Of a DNA stretch of 64,000 bases, positions 54,667-63,970 are shown one piece after another. The DNA lies in assembly GCA_963736235.1 (NCBI GenBank), contig CAVTOR010000006.1, forward strand, positions 248,001 to 312,000, in the 5' to 3' direction. The notes below the pieces were generated by a model. It ran no database searches and was not told where the DNA came from. It saw only the letters and a program-made list of their open reading frames with translations. Position 1 is the first letter of the stretch. Every line of letters begins with the position of its first letter. Both the position numbers and the translations under genes were made by a program. The DNA comes from CAVORB01 sp963736235. GTDB taxonomy: Bacteria > Pseudomonadota > Gammaproteobacteria > Chromatiales > Chromatiaceae.

Positions 54667-55872
54667 TTACGCTTGGCGTGCGCTCTGATCGCGCCGAATC
54701 AACGCAAAGATCTCGTCCACGCCCACCGGCCTTCCGAGCGCGTAGCCCTGCCCCATCATGCAGCCAAGGTTGCCGAGCAAGACCTTTTGCTCCTGTGTCT
54801 CTATGCCCTCTGCGATCACGGACAACTGCATCGAACCCGCAAGGGCAATGATGCCGCGCACCACCGCCTCGCTGCGGTCCAAATGGCCCAGTTTATGAAC
54901 GAAAGACTGGTCGATCTTGATCGTGTCCACGTCCAACGCCAAGAGCTGTGACAGGCTCGAGTATCCGGTCCCGAAATCATCCAACGCAACACCGAATCCG
55001 TGCTTTCTGGCGGCGCCGATCCACGATGTTGCGTTGTCCTTGTCCATGACCTGGCTCTCGGTCAATTCAAGCGTCAGCAAAGCGGGATTAACGCCAAACT
55101 GTCCAGCCAATTCCTGCGCTACATCGAGGTAGCGGGTATCCGCCAGGTGCCGCGGCGAGACATTGATGCAAACGAACGCGTGCGCGGCCTCGCCGATGAC
55201 CCCATTGATCAGCTTGATATCCTCCAGCCCACGCTTCAGCACGAACGCGTCCACTTCACTGATCAGATCCGTCTCTTCGGCCAGCGAAATAAAGATATCC
55301 GGCGGGACGATGCCGTAGCGAGGGTGCTGCCAGCGCAGCAGCGCCTCGAACCCCATGAAACGACCGACTCTGAGGTCGACGATTGGTTGATATACGACCG
55401 TCAATTCTCCGTCCGCAACCGCGCTACGCAGGTCCGTTTCCATCCGGAACTTATCCACGGCCAAATCGCTCGACACATCGTTGTCGACAAGGTTATCCCA
55501 CACCGAGGTGCTCGAACTGCACTTCAAAGCGTTCAACGAGCAACGGTAGCGCTTCGCGATCAGACGCATCAGCATGTGCAGAACGGGGTCTGCCTGCTTC
55601 AAGCGCTGCTGGAGCTGCTCACGTTGAATGACGCGCAAGGTCGCATCTTCAATGACGAGCGCCGTAGCACTGCGCGGGGCATCGTCGATGATCGCCATTT
55701 CGCCGATGATATCGCCAGGCCCTAGGTGTCTTAACACCAGTCGCTCGTCCCTGACGCTGGTTGATACCTCAAGGGTTCCGGACTCGATGAGATAGGCGCA
55801 ATCTCCCGGATCTCCCTCACTAAACAGAACGCTACCGGCCTGATGACACTCGGTCGTGCCGTATGTTTTCAT
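54667..55872 (-). CDS. Cyclic-nucleotide-binding domain fused to EAL phosphodiesterase
   Basis: 401 residues. The N-terminal cNMP-binding domain (about 1-125) has SEGDPGDCAYLIESGTLEV and the phosphate cassette GDIIGEMAIIDDAPRSATAL. The C-terminal EAL domain (about 145-395) looks catalytically complete: FEALLRW, INVSPRHL, LELTESQVM, VALDDFGTGYSSLSQL, IKIDQSF, VIAEGIET and QGYALGRPV. There is no GGDEF domain and no membrane anchor. It should hydrolyse c-di-GMP, with activity set by cAMP or another cyclic nucleotide. It is monocistronic, with a relatively AT-rich upstream region. Confidence 0.92.
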   Translation of the reverse strand: MKTYGTTECHQAGSVLFSEGDPGDCAYLIESGTLEVSTSVRDERLVLRHLGPGDIIGEMAIIDDAPRSATALVIEDATLRVIQREQLQQRLKQADPVLHMLMRLIAKRYRCSLNALKCSSSTSVWDNLVDNDVSSDLAVDKFRMETDLRSAVADGELTVVYQPIVDLRVGRFMGFEALLRWQHPRYGIVPPDIFISLAEETDLISEVDAFVLKRGLEDIKLINGVIGEAAHAFVCINVSPRHLADTRYLDVAQELAGQFGVNPALLTLELTESQVMDKDNATSWIGAARKHGFGVALDDFGTGYSSLSQLLALDVDTIKIDQSFVHKLGHLDRSEAVVRGIIALAGSMQLSVIAEGIETQEQKVLLGNLGCMMGQGYALGRPVGVDEIFALIRRDQSARQA

Positions 55873-56157
55873 AAGAGTCGAAGAGCCCCGATCGCGATCG
55901 TATTATTTTCTTAAAGCTTTGAAAGATGCTCAATGATGGCGCTTTACGACCACAACCAGCATCTCGCTTTCAGCCTAGCGGGAAGAACCACTTCACGCGC
56001 CTTGCAAGCGCCACTTAGAGCGACAACCGCAAACTGCCGCTTTACCAGACGGCGAGAGCGGTAATTGAATCAACATTCCCTCAGGTTGCAATTATCGCAT
56101 ATTCATCGGCGCAAGGAACGGCGCGTCGTTCCGCTCCCGGTCATCTCGACGGGTGGT

Positions 56158-57369
56158 TCATCGCCCACCGGCCTCAAGAAAACGGCTGATCCGGTGAACC
56201 CCCTCCTCTAATGCGTGCATGCCAGTGGTATAGGCGAAACGCAGATGGAGCTCGGGGGCATTGCTCCCGAAATCGCGCCCGGGCGTCACCGCCACGGCTT
56301 CCTGCTCCAGTAGCGAGGCTGCCAGCGTGTCGCTGTCAGTGTTCAGTCCGTCGCATCGAGCGTAAAGGTAAAAGGCGCCTTGCGGGACCACGCCAAAGCG
56401 AAAACCCAGCTCGCCGAGAGCAGGCAGCAGAAAATTCCGCCGGCGCTGAAACTCGGAACGCCGCTCCTCCAGTATCGACAGGGTTTCGGGAGCAAACGCC
56501 GCCAGTGCCGCATACTGAGACAGGGTCGGCGCGGCGAGATAAAGGTTCTGGGCCAGGCGGTCCAGGGTCTCGACCGTCGTCATCGGAGCCACGACCCAAC
56601 CCAAACGCCAACCGGTCATACCGAAGTACTTGGAGAAGCTGTTGACGACGAACAGCCCCTCCTCCCCGGCGGCCAGGGCGGTGTGATCGGCCACGTCGTA
56701 GACCAGCCCTTGGTAGATCTCGTCCACGATGAGGCTCGCGCCGCGCTCACGCACGAAGCCGTACAGGCGCGCCAGCGCTTCCGCATCCAGCAGGGTTCCC
56801 GTCGGATTGGAGGGGCTCGCCACCATGACCACCCGCACCCCCGGCGACCACGCCGATGCCAGAAGTTCGGCGGTTAGCTGGTAACCGCTGTCCGGGCCGA
56901 CCGGTACCGCATGCACGACCCCACCGAGGAGACGAACCAGTTGGCGGTTGCATGGATAACCGGGATCGGCCATCAATACCCCGTCGCCCGGATCGAGGAG
57001 CCCGGACAGCAACAACTGCAAGCCGCCGGACGCCCCAGGAGTGATCAGTATTCGCGCCGGATCGACCGGTACGCCGAAACGCCGGCGGTAATGGTCTGAA
57101 ACCGTTTCCCGCAGCTCGGGCAGACCGCGCGCCGCGGTGTAACGGGTCCGGCCCTCATCGAGTGCCCGACGACCCGCATCCAGAATCGGCAGCGCGGTTG
57201 GAAAATCCGGCTCCCCGATCTCCATGTGCACCACATTCCTGCCAGCGGCCTCCATCTCCCTGGCGCGAGCCAACAGCCGCATGACGTGGAACGGCTCGAC
57301 GTCGGCCGCCCGGCGCGCCAGCCCGCCCGCGCGATCAATCACCGGCGAAGGCCCGCCTATGCATGGCAT
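56158..57369 (-). CDS. PLP-dependent class I/II aminotransferase
   Basis: 403 residues. Fold-type I aminotransferase: VVHMEIGEPDFPTALPILDA, cofactor region ITPGASGGLQLLL, SPSNPTGTLLDAEAL, VDEIYQGLVY, PLP lysine in VVNSFSKYFGMTGWRLGWV, and the substrate Arg near the C-terminus in LHLRFAYTTG. This is the layout of alanine/aspartate-type enzymes; the substrate is not determined. The first ~20 residues before LARRAADVEPFHVMRLL may be non-native: MPCIGGPSPVI overlaps the upstream phosphatase gene by about 35 bp, and a later start is possible. Confidence 0.9.
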   Translation of the reverse strand: MPCIGGPSPVIDRAGGLARRAADVEPFHVMRLLARAREMEAAGRNVVHMEIGEPDFPTALPILDAGRRALDEGRTRYTAARGLPELRETVSDHYRRRFGVPVDPARILITPGASGGLQLLLSGLLDPGDGVLMADPGYPCNRQLVRLLGGVVHAVPVGPDSGYQLTAELLASAWSPGVRVVMVASPSNPTGTLLDAEALARLYGFVRERGASLIVDEIYQGLVYDVADHTALAAGEEGLFVVNSFSKYFGMTGWRLGWVVAPMTTVETLDRLAQNLYLAAPTLSQYAALAAFAPETLSILEERRSEFQRRRNFLLPALGELGFRFGVVPQGAFYLYARCDGLNTDSDTLAASLLEQEAVAVTPGRDFGSNAPELHLRFAYTTGMHALEEGVHRISRFLEAGGR

Positions 57370-58114
57370 CCAGCGCGGCGAGATCGATGAAGTCCCGTTC
57401 CTCTAGTACGCCGGCAATGACGGACGAGGGCTCACCCGGACCTCCCAGGCGATCGACGACCAGGGCCGCATGTGAAAAATCCTGATCCCTGGTGTAAGAG
57501 CTCAAGGTCACCAAAAGCGCCCTCAGTCCCGCCCCGAGGGCGGAGCGCACCCCGTTGTCGGAGTCTTCCACCGCGACGCACTCCTGCGGTGTCAGGCGCA
57601 TCTGCTCCAGCGCCAGAAGAAAGATATCCGGCGCCGGTTTTTTCGCAGCGACGACATCACCCGCCGCGATGACATCGAACCAGGCCGACAGCCCCGCTTG
57701 GCCACTGTACTCGAGCAGGGCCGTCACGTTTTCCGGGGTCGTCGTGGTGGCGATACCGAGGCGCACCCCGGCATCGCGCGCCTGTCGCAGCAGGCGCATG
57801 ACCCCTGACCGCAGCGGAATGGCGCCGCCTCGCAGCATGGCGAGGTAGTGCGCCGTTTTGCGCCGGTGGAGATCCGCGACGAAGCCGTCGAGATCACTGA
57901 CCGCGGGAAGATCCGGCCGCCAGCGATCGATGTAGAACCGGATGCGCTCCTTCCCCCCCGTGACCGCCAGCAGCTCTCCGTACAGATCAGGGGACCACTC
58001 CCAATCCAACCCCGCTTCCGCGAAGGCCCGGTTGAATGCCGGCCTGTGACCGTCGCGCTCGGTGTCGGCCAGGGTGCCGTCGACGTCGAATATCAGTGCC
58101 TTGAACCCATACAT
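57335..58114 (-). CDS. CbbY-like HAD-family phosphatase
   Basis: 259 residues from ATG 58114 (MYGFKALIFDVDGTLADTER). HAD motifs: I DVDGTLADTE, II IATTTTPENV, III KKPAPDIFLLAL, IV VAVEDSDNGVRSA. Size, the helical cap and the GGKERIRFY segment match CbbY, which removes xylulose-1,5-bisphosphate, an inhibitor of Rubisco; other sugar phosphates are possible. No cbb gene is in the window. It overlaps the aminotransferase gene downstream. Confidence 0.88.
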   Translation of the reverse strand: MYGFKALIFDVDGTLADTERDGHRPAFNRAFAEAGLDWEWSPDLYGELLAVTGGKERIRFYIDRWRPDLPAVSDLDGFVADLHRRKTAHYLAMLRGGAIPLRSGVMRLLRQARDAGVRLGIATTTTPENVTALLEYSGQAGLSAWFDVIAAGDVVAAKKPAPDIFLLALEQMRLTPQECVAVEDSDNGVRSALGAGLRALLVTLSSYTRDQDFSHAALVVDRLGGPGEPSSVIAGVLEERDFIDLAALDAMHRRAFAGD

Positions 58115-58361
58115 CGGTGCTGCTTCCCGTTCACTCGGTGGCCTGTGACTGCGAAGGCTAAACCACCCCGTAGGCGAATGCATTCCCGACCCCGCATCAG
58201 CGCGTGGAAATCGGCCCTAGTTCGCAAAATAGTTGCCGCCGGATGGGCCTTTTGGTATTTAATGCCCCTTTTTAGGATAAGGGCGAGCGATCGCTAACCC
58301 GCAATTCACGCGGCAGCAGGGGCGTTCAGGGCCCAAAATTTGCATTTTCGGGGGGTCTGTT

Positions 58362-58797
58362 ATGGCGGAAGCTGAAAAACAAGGTGCGAAGGCGTTCGGT
58401 TTCGCGCCCTATGCCGCGTCCGATGGCGAGGAATACATGAGCCCGGCCCAGGAGGAGCACTTCCGCGAGAATCCTCCTGGCGTGGAAGCGGAGTCTGATG
58501 GAGGAAGTGGACCGAACCGTACACCACATGCAGGACGAGGCGACCAACTTTCCCGACCCGAACGACCGCGCGACCCAGGAGTCCGAGTTCAGCCTCGAGC
58601 TGCGGACGCGCGACCGCGAACGCAAGCTGATCAAGAAGATCGACGAGGCGCTCACCCGCCTCGACAATAACGAGTACGGTTACTGCAGCGCCTGCGGCGT
58701 AGAGATTGGCATCCGCCGCCTCGAGGCGCGCCCCACCGCCACGCTCTGCATCGACTGCAAGACCTTGGACGAGATCCGGGAAAAGCAGCGCGGCTAA
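58362..58797 (+). CDS. dksA: DksA-type RNA polymerase regulator, frameshifted near 58471
   Basis: DksA binds RNA polymerase through its secondary channel and, with ppGpp, adjusts rRNA and amino-acid promoters. The N-terminal part (MAEAEKQGAK..., EEYMSPAQEEHFRE) is followed by a frame break; dropping one A near 58470-58471 gives HFREILLAWKRSLMEEVDRT. The rest is intact: helical coil ESEFSLELRTRDRERKLIKK and a zinc finger CSACG...CIDC near the C-terminus. Corrected length is about 145 residues, normal. A 0.25-kb AT-richer leader precedes it and GGGGGG lies before the ATG. gluQ starts 19 bp downstream, the common dksA-gluQ pair. Confidence 0.9.
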
Positions 58798-58816
58798 GCT
58801 CCTCCGCGCGGCGCGT

Positions 58817-59758
58817 GTGTCACCGTCCGCTACAGAACAAGTCTACCGGGGGCGCTTCGCCCCCTCCCCCACGGGGCCCCTGCACTTCGGATCTCTCGTC
58901 GCGGCTCTCGGCAGCTGGCTTGAGGCACGTCAGCGTCAAGGCGAGTGGCTGGTACGCATGGAAGATCTGGACTCCCCGCGCGTCGTTCCAGGGTGCGAAG
59001 ACGACATCCTCCGCACCTTGGAGGCCCTGGGGCTGGAATGGGATGGCATCGTCATCAACCAGTACGCGCGACGGGATGCCTATGCGGAGGCGCTCGAGGC
59101 GCTTCGTCGTGAAGGGCTCTTGTTCCCATGCGCCTGTAGCCGCAAAGACGTTGGCATCGCTGGCCGCGACGGCGCAGAGGGTCCCATCTACCCCGGCACC
59201 TGCCGCCTAGGGCTGCCACCAGGGCGGCGCGCACGGACGCTCAGGGTGCGAACGGAATCTCCACCGATCACGTTTTTCGATCTCGTCCAGGGAAAACTCG
59301 CGCAGGACGTTCAGCAGGAGGTGGGGGATTTCGTTCTCAGACGCGCGGACGGAATACACAGCTACCAGCTCGCGGTGGTGGTCGACGACGCCTTCCAAGG
59401 CGTAACCGACGTCGTTCGGGGCGCCGATCTGGTGCTCTCCACACCGCGCCAAATCTTTCTGCAGCGGGCGCTTGGATTCATCTCGCCGGACTATGCCCAT
59501 TTGCCCGTCGCCGTGGATGGCGAAGGCCGCAAGCTCAGCAAGTCTGATGCCGCTGCGCCCGTCGATGCCGGAGATCCCTTGCCGGCATTGCTGCAGGCCT
59601 GGCGCTTCCTGGGCCAGCTTCCCTTTCCCGAGGCCCCGGCGAACCCGCGCGAGTTCCAGGAGCAGGCGCTGCGGAACTGGTCGATCCGGCGTGTGCCCGC
59701 CGCACGCGCCCTGCCCGTTCCGCCACGCGGAGGCAGGGTTCTCGGGTCCTGCAGCTGA
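58817..59758 (+). CDS. gluQ: Glutamyl-Q tRNA(Asp) synthetase
   Basis: 313 residues from GTG 58817, placed just before the conserved YRGRFAPSPTGPLHFGSL. A truncated class I glutamyl-tRNA synthetase without an anticodon domain, it charges glutamate onto queuosine in tRNA(Asp). The HIGH-equivalent is PLHFGSL, the KMSKS-equivalent GRKLSKSD, with zinc-site cysteines in LFPCACSRKD and YPGTCRLGL. The substrate queuosine requires QueD activity, and a QueD-like gene is at 35.6 kb. The C-terminus is short and basic; the frame appears intact. Confidence 0.93.
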   Translation: MSPSATEQVYRGRFAPSPTGPLHFGSLVAALGSWLEARQRQGEWLVRMEDLDSPRVVPGCEDDILRTLEALGLEWDGIVINQYARRDAYAEALEALRREGLLFPCACSRKDVGIAGRDGAEGPIYPGTCRLGLPPGRRARTLRVRTESPPITFFDLVQGKLAQDVQQEVGDFVLRRADGIHSYQLAVVVDDAFQGVTDVVRGADLVLSTPRQIFLQRALGFISPDYAHLPVAVDGEGRKLSKSDAAAPVDAGDPLPALLQAWRFLGQLPFPEAPANPREFQEQALRNWSIRRVPAARALPVPPRGGRVLGSCS

Positions 59759-59887
59759 TTCAACTGGCGGCGGGGAGAGCGCCTTCAACCTGGTCCACCA
59801 CGACCCCGTCAGGGCGCTTACGGACTGGACTACCGGGGCTATGTGTCCACCGTCAGGCTGTGAAGTCGGCTCCGCCCGGTGTCGGAC

Positions 59888-62137
59888 TCAGGCCAACTCC
59901 ACGCTCTCCACGCGCTGGAAGCCCCGCGGGAGCTTTTTGCCGCGGCGACCGCGCTCGCCCTGATACTGATCGAGATCGGCGGGCTTGAGCGTGAAATGAC
60001 GTCTGCCTGATCGAATCGTCAGGCTCGCACCCTCGTGGACGACGGCCAGGACGGTCACGAACTCTTCCCTGGCCCTGGCCTTTGCCGCCGGGATATTGAT
60101 GATCTTGTTGCCCTTGCCCCGCGGCAGCTCCGGCAGCTCCGAGACGGGGAAGACGAGCATGTGCCCGCTGTTGGTGATTGCTGCCAACCTGTCGCTGTCT
60201 CTCTTGAAGATCTGCGCCGGGGGCAGCACCTGCGCGCCCGGCGGCAGGGTCAGCACGGCCTTTCCCGCCTTCGGCTTGGCATACAGAGCCTCGTGGTTAA
60301 CGATGAAGCCATAGCCGGCGTCGGATGCCAGCAGATACTGCATCGTCGCCTCGCCGCCAAGCACGGCCAGGAAGGACGATCCGGGCGGTGGATCGAGCCG
60401 CCCGGTGAGCGGCTCGCCCTGCCCTCTCGCCGACGGCAACGTATGGGCCTGCAGCGAATAGCTGCGCCCGGTCGAGTCCAACAGCACCACCGGCTGATTG
60501 CTGCGCACGAACGCCGAGGCGAGGTAGCGGTCTCCCGCCTTGTAGCTGAGCCCCCTGGGATCGATCTCGTGCCCCTTGGCCGAGCGCACCCAACCCTTCT
60601 CCGACAGGATCACGGTCACCGGCTCACTGGGGCTGAGCTCGGTCTCGTCCAGGGCGGCGGAGGCGGGTCGCGCCCGGATGGGCGAACGGCGCTCATCGCC
60701 GTACTTCTCCGCATCCCTCTTGATCTCCTCGCGGATCAGCTTCTTGAGCTCCCGCTCGTCGCCCAGGGTCTTCTCCAGCCAATCCCGCTCCTTAGCGAGC
60801 TCTTCCTGCTCGGCACGGATCCTCATCTCCTCCAGGCGGGCGAGCTGACGCAGCCGCGTGTTCAGCACATACTCGGCCTGGGCGTCGGAGAGCGCGAAGC
60901 GGGCCATGAGGACGGGCTTGGGCTCGTCCTCGCTGCGGATGATGCGGATCACCTCATCAATGTTGAGGAAGGCGATGAGCAGGCCTTCCAACAGGTGCAG
61001 GCGCTCCAGCACCTTGTTCAACCGGTGCTGCAGACGCCGCCGGACGGTCTCGGTGCGATACCTCAGCCACTCGACCACGATCTCCCGCAGGTCCATGACC
61101 CGCGGCCGGCCGTCGAGGGCGATCACATTGAGATTGACCCGGTAGTTGCGCTCCAGATCAGTGGTGGCGAACAGGTGGGACATCAGGCGCTCGATATCCA
61201 CCCGGTTGGATCGGGGGACGATCACCAGGCGTGTCGGGCTCTCGTGGTCGGATTCATCCCGCAGGTCCTCGATCATCGGCAGCTTCTTGGCCTGCATCTG
61301 GGCCGCGATCTGCTCCATGATGCGATTGCCCGAGACCTGGTGGGGCAACGCCGTGATGACGATGTCCCCCTGCTCGAGCTCGTAGCGGGCGCGGAGCCTG
61401 ATGCTGCCGTTACCGGTCGCGTACATGCGCCGGATCTCGTCCACCGGCGTGACGATCTCGGCCGCGGTCGGATAATCCGGTCCGCGCACGTACCCCATCA
61501 ACTCGTCGAGCGTTGCCTTGGGGTGCTTGAGCAGGTGGATGCAGGCCGCGGCCACCTCACGCAGGTTGTGAGGGGGGATGTCGGTGGCCATCCCCACGGC
61601 GATGCCCATCGCACCGTTAAGGAGCAGGTTCGGCAGGCGCGCCGGCAGGAGCTTGGGCTCCTCCAGCGTGCCGTCGAAGTTGGGCTGCCAGTCCACCGTG
61701 CCCTGATCCACCTCGCCGAGCAGGACCTCGGCATAGGGCGCGAGCCGCGCCTCCGTGTAGCGCATGGCCGCAAACGACTTGGGGTCATCCGGCGAGCCCC
61801 AGTTACCCTGCCCGTCGATCAGCGGGTAGCGGTAGGAGAAGCTCTGGGCCATGAGCACCATGGCCTCGTAACAGGCGGTGTCGCCGTGCGGGTGAAACTT
61901 GCCCAGCACGTCGCCCACGGTGCGGGCGGATTTCTTGTACTTGGCGGCGGCAGAGAGCCCGAGCTCCGACATGGCGTAGAGAATTCGCCGCTGCACGGGC
62001 TTGAGGCCATCCCCCACGTGGGGCAAGGCGCGGTCGAGAATGACGTACATGGAGTAGTCCAGGTACGCCTTCTCGCTGAAGACCTCGAGCGGCATGCGCT
62101 CCAGGCCCTCGCTGTTGTACACGGGTGTATCGGTCAT
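59888..62137 (-). CDS. parC: DNA topoisomerase IV subunit A
   Basis: 749 residues (E. coli 752). ParC cuts and rejoins DNA to decatenate chromosomes with ParE. The breakage-reunion domain has KPVQRRILYAM, KFHPHGDTACYEAMV (quinolone-determining region) and catalytic Tyr127 in SFAAMRYTEARL. The C-terminal half has GEPLTGRLDPPPG-type beta-pinwheel blades (AKGHEIDPRGLSYKAGDRYL, KRDSDRLAAITNSGHML). Thr87 occupies the position of E. coli Ser80; Glu91 (Ser80/Glu84 pair) is kept. parE is not nearby. Start ATG 62137. Confidence 0.96.
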   Translation of the reverse strand: MTDTPVYNSEGLERMPLEVFSEKAYLDYSMYVILDRALPHVGDGLKPVQRRILYAMSELGLSAAAKYKKSARTVGDVLGKFHPHGDTACYEAMVLMAQSFSYRYPLIDGQGNWGSPDDPKSFAAMRYTEARLAPYAEVLLGEVDQGTVDWQPNFDGTLEEPKLLPARLPNLLLNGAMGIAVGMATDIPPHNLREVAAACIHLLKHPKATLDELMGYVRGPDYPTAAEIVTPVDEIRRMYATGNGSIRLRARYELEQGDIVITALPHQVSGNRIMEQIAAQMQAKKLPMIEDLRDESDHESPTRLVIVPRSNRVDIERLMSHLFATTDLERNYRVNLNVIALDGRPRVMDLREIVVEWLRYRTETVRRRLQHRLNKVLERLHLLEGLLIAFLNIDEVIRIIRSEDEPKPVLMARFALSDAQAEYVLNTRLRQLARLEEMRIRAEQEELAKERDWLEKTLGDERELKKLIREEIKRDAEKYGDERRSPIRARPASAALDETELSPSEPVTVILSEKGWVRSAKGHEIDPRGLSYKAGDRYLASAFVRSNQPVVLLDSTGRSYSLQAHTLPSARGQGEPLTGRLDPPPGSSFLAVLGGEATMQYLLASDAGYGFIVNHEALYAKPKAGKAVLTLPPGAQVLPPAQIFKRDSDRLAAITNSGHMLVFPVSELPELPRGKGNKIINIPAAKARAREEFVTVLAVVHEGASLTIRSGRRHFTLKPADLDQYQGERGRRGKKLPRGFQRVESVELA

Positions 62138-62236
62138 GTCGTTCGCGGCGGGAGACTTCGATCAGGCCGCGCATGATGCGGCAAAGGAGGCGGAAATCAC
62201 AAATCCTGCGCCGCGGAAAGGCGCCTGGTCATCAGA

Positions 62237-62272
62237 GAGCACGCCCCCGTCAGGGGGACGATGGGCGTGCTC
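62237..62272 (-). terminator. Strong hairpin between metY and parC
   Basis: GAGCACGCCC (62237-62246) pairs perfectly with GGGCGTGCTC (62263-62272), with an inner CCCC/GGGG stem extending the helix. It begins 8 bp after the metY stop on the minus strand and precedes parC. A U-tract is missing. Confidence 0.6.
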
Positions 62273-62280
62273 GCGCTCGC

Positions 62281-63555
62281 TCAGCGCGCAGCGGCTAGCG
62301 CCTGGTCGATGTCGGCGACGATATCGTCGATGTGCTCGATGCCAATGGACAGCCTGACCATGTCCTCCGAGACGCCGGCGGTAGCCAGCTCAGCGGGCGA
62401 GAGCTGACGGTGCGTAGTGGTGGCCGGGTGACAGGCTAGGGTCTTCGCATCGCCGATGTTGACCAGGCGCACAGCAAGCTGCAGCGCGTCGATGAACCGC
62501 GCCCCCGCCTCACGCCCGCCCTTGATGCCGAAGGACAGGATGCTCGACGCCCTGCCGCCCATGTACTTGTCCACCAGGGCCTTGTCGGGACTGTCGTCGA
62601 GCCCGGCGTAACGCACCCATTCCACCTGCGGATGATCCCTCAGGTAGCTCGCGACCGCGACCGCGTTCTCGCAGTGGCGATCCATGCGCACCGGCAGGGT
62701 CTCAATCCCCTGCAGGACCAGGAAGCTGTTGAAGGGCGAGATGGCCGCGCCCATGTTGCGCAGCGGCACCACGCGGGCGCGGGCGATGTAGGCCGCCGGA
62801 CCCAAGGCCTCCGTGTAAACCACGCCATGATAGGACACGTCCGGCTCGTTGAGGCGGCGGAAGCGCTCGGCGTGATCGGCCCAGGGGAACTTGCCCGAGT
62901 CCACCAAGACGCCGCCGATGGTGGTGCCGTGCCCTCCCATGTACTTGGTCAAGGCGTGGACAACGATATCGCACCCATGCTCGAACGGGCGGCAGAGATA
63001 GGGGGTCGGTACCGTGTTATCGACGATCACCGGCACGCCATGGGCGTGCGCCATGTCCGAGATGGCCTGGAGATCCGCGACATTTCCCGCCGGATTGCCG
63101 ATGGACTCACAGAAGACGGCCTTGGTACGGGCATCGATCTTGGAGGCCATGCCCTCGACGTCGTTGGGGGCGACCATCCGCACCTCGATCCCCAGCTGCG
63201 GCAGCGTATGGGCAAACAGATTGTAAGTGCCTCCGTAGAGGGTCGATGTCGAGACGATGTTGTCGCCGGACTCCGTGATGGTAAAGATGGCGTAAGTCGT
63301 CGCCGCCATGCCCGAGGCCAGTGCCAGCCCACCGATGCCGCCCTCCATGGCCGCCACCCGCTTCTCCAGCACGTCGCTGGTGGGATTCATGATGCGCGTG
63401 TAGATGTTGCCCTGCACCTTGAGGTCGAACAGATCGGCCCCGTGCTGGGTGTCATCGAAGGCATACGAAGTCGTCTGATAGATAGGGGTGGCGACCGCTT
63501 TTGTGGTCGGGTCCGGCGCGAAGCCAGCGTGGATGGCCAGGGTCTCGATCTTCAT
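62281..63555 (-). CDS. metY: O-acetylhomoserine aminocarboxypropyltransferase / sulfhydrylase
   Basis: 424 residues from ATG 63555, with AAAGGA about 9 bp upstream; the open frame extends 113 codons further with no family match, so it is treated as leader. Cys/Met metabolism PLP family: AIHAGFAPDPTTKAVATPIY, YTRIMNPTSDVLEKRVAAME, SGMAATTYAI, CESIGNPAGNV, VVHALTKYMGGHGTTIGG (PLP Lys) and the C-terminal HPATTTHRQLSPAELATAG. It makes homocysteine from O-acetylhomoserine and sulfide, a direct route from sulfide to methionine. A 0.4-kb leader with several hairpins precedes it. Confidence 0.95.
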   Translation of the reverse strand: MKIETLAIHAGFAPDPTTKAVATPIYQTTSYAFDDTQHGADLFDLKVQGNIYTRIMNPTSDVLEKRVAAMEGGIGGLALASGMAATTYAIFTITESGDNIVSTSTLYGGTYNLFAHTLPQLGIEVRMVAPNDVEGMASKIDARTKAVFCESIGNPAGNVADLQAISDMAHAHGVPVIVDNTVPTPYLCRPFEHGCDIVVHALTKYMGGHGTTIGGVLVDSGKFPWADHAERFRRLNEPDVSYHGVVYTEALGPAAYIARARVVPLRNMGAAISPFNSFLVLQGIETLPVRMDRHCENAVAVASYLRDHPQVEWVRYAGLDDSPDKALVDKYMGGRASSILSFGIKGGREAGARFIDALQLAVRLVNIGDAKTLACHPATTTHRQLSPAELATAGVSEDMVRLSIGIEHIDDIVADIDQALAAAR

Positions 63556-63970
63556 CTGGTGTGTCCTTTGGTGTTTGTCGTTCTCATGGCACCTCGGGTG
63601 CGTGGCGGGAGCGCCTGCGCCATATCCCGGTGCCGATGTCGGCTGCACGGCCGGATATGGTTCCGGATCTCTCCGGCTATGCCGGAAAGGTCTTTGCCTC
63701 ACGCGGTCGTGCGTGTTGGATGGTACTTTCGTCCCGTCGGGCTGTCGACGCCGGCAAGCCCGAGTGGCACTCGAGCCATCGGTGACACCCGATCCGACCC
63801 GTCCCACACCCCAGCACCGAGAAATCAACCCAAGCTTGTCCGAATCGGTCCAACTTTGTCTCCCAGGGGTATTAGAATAGTAATGAATACCCATGCTTCT
63901 CGCAGTGGCAAATCCGGAAGGACGCGGCTACTCTTTCGCGATTCGGCACACCCGTAAAAAAGGGGCAAAC
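63556..63970. other. Long intergenic region, possible structured metY leader
   Basis: No gene supported in 415 bp. Read toward metY it contains stable inverted repeats: CCATATCC / GGATATGG (63620-63627 with 63653-63660) and TCCGGC / GCCGGA close by (63674-63688), plus a GC-rich region near 63750-63775. The divergent gene at 63971 must also have its promoter here. The pattern does not match SAM-I, SAM-II or SAH riboswitch consensus that I know. Confidence 0.4.

Noticed and set aside
60035..62176. 713-codon ORF antisense to parC
   Set aside because: Mirror of a high-GC coding frame; composition (His, Gln, Arg, Gly rich) and lack of domains mark it as a shadow of parC.
63600..63800. Cobalamin or SAM riboswitch before metY
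   Set aside because: A GCCACT-like run and hairpins are present but the conserved core elements of those riboswitches are not.
63556..63894. 113-residue N-terminal extension of MetY
   Set aside because: Open frame only; the ATG at 63555 has a Shine-Dalgarno and matches the family start.
63882..63956. 25-codon ORF before the pentapeptide-type gene
   Set aside because: Too short, no ribosome site and no similarity; could be a chance ORF.
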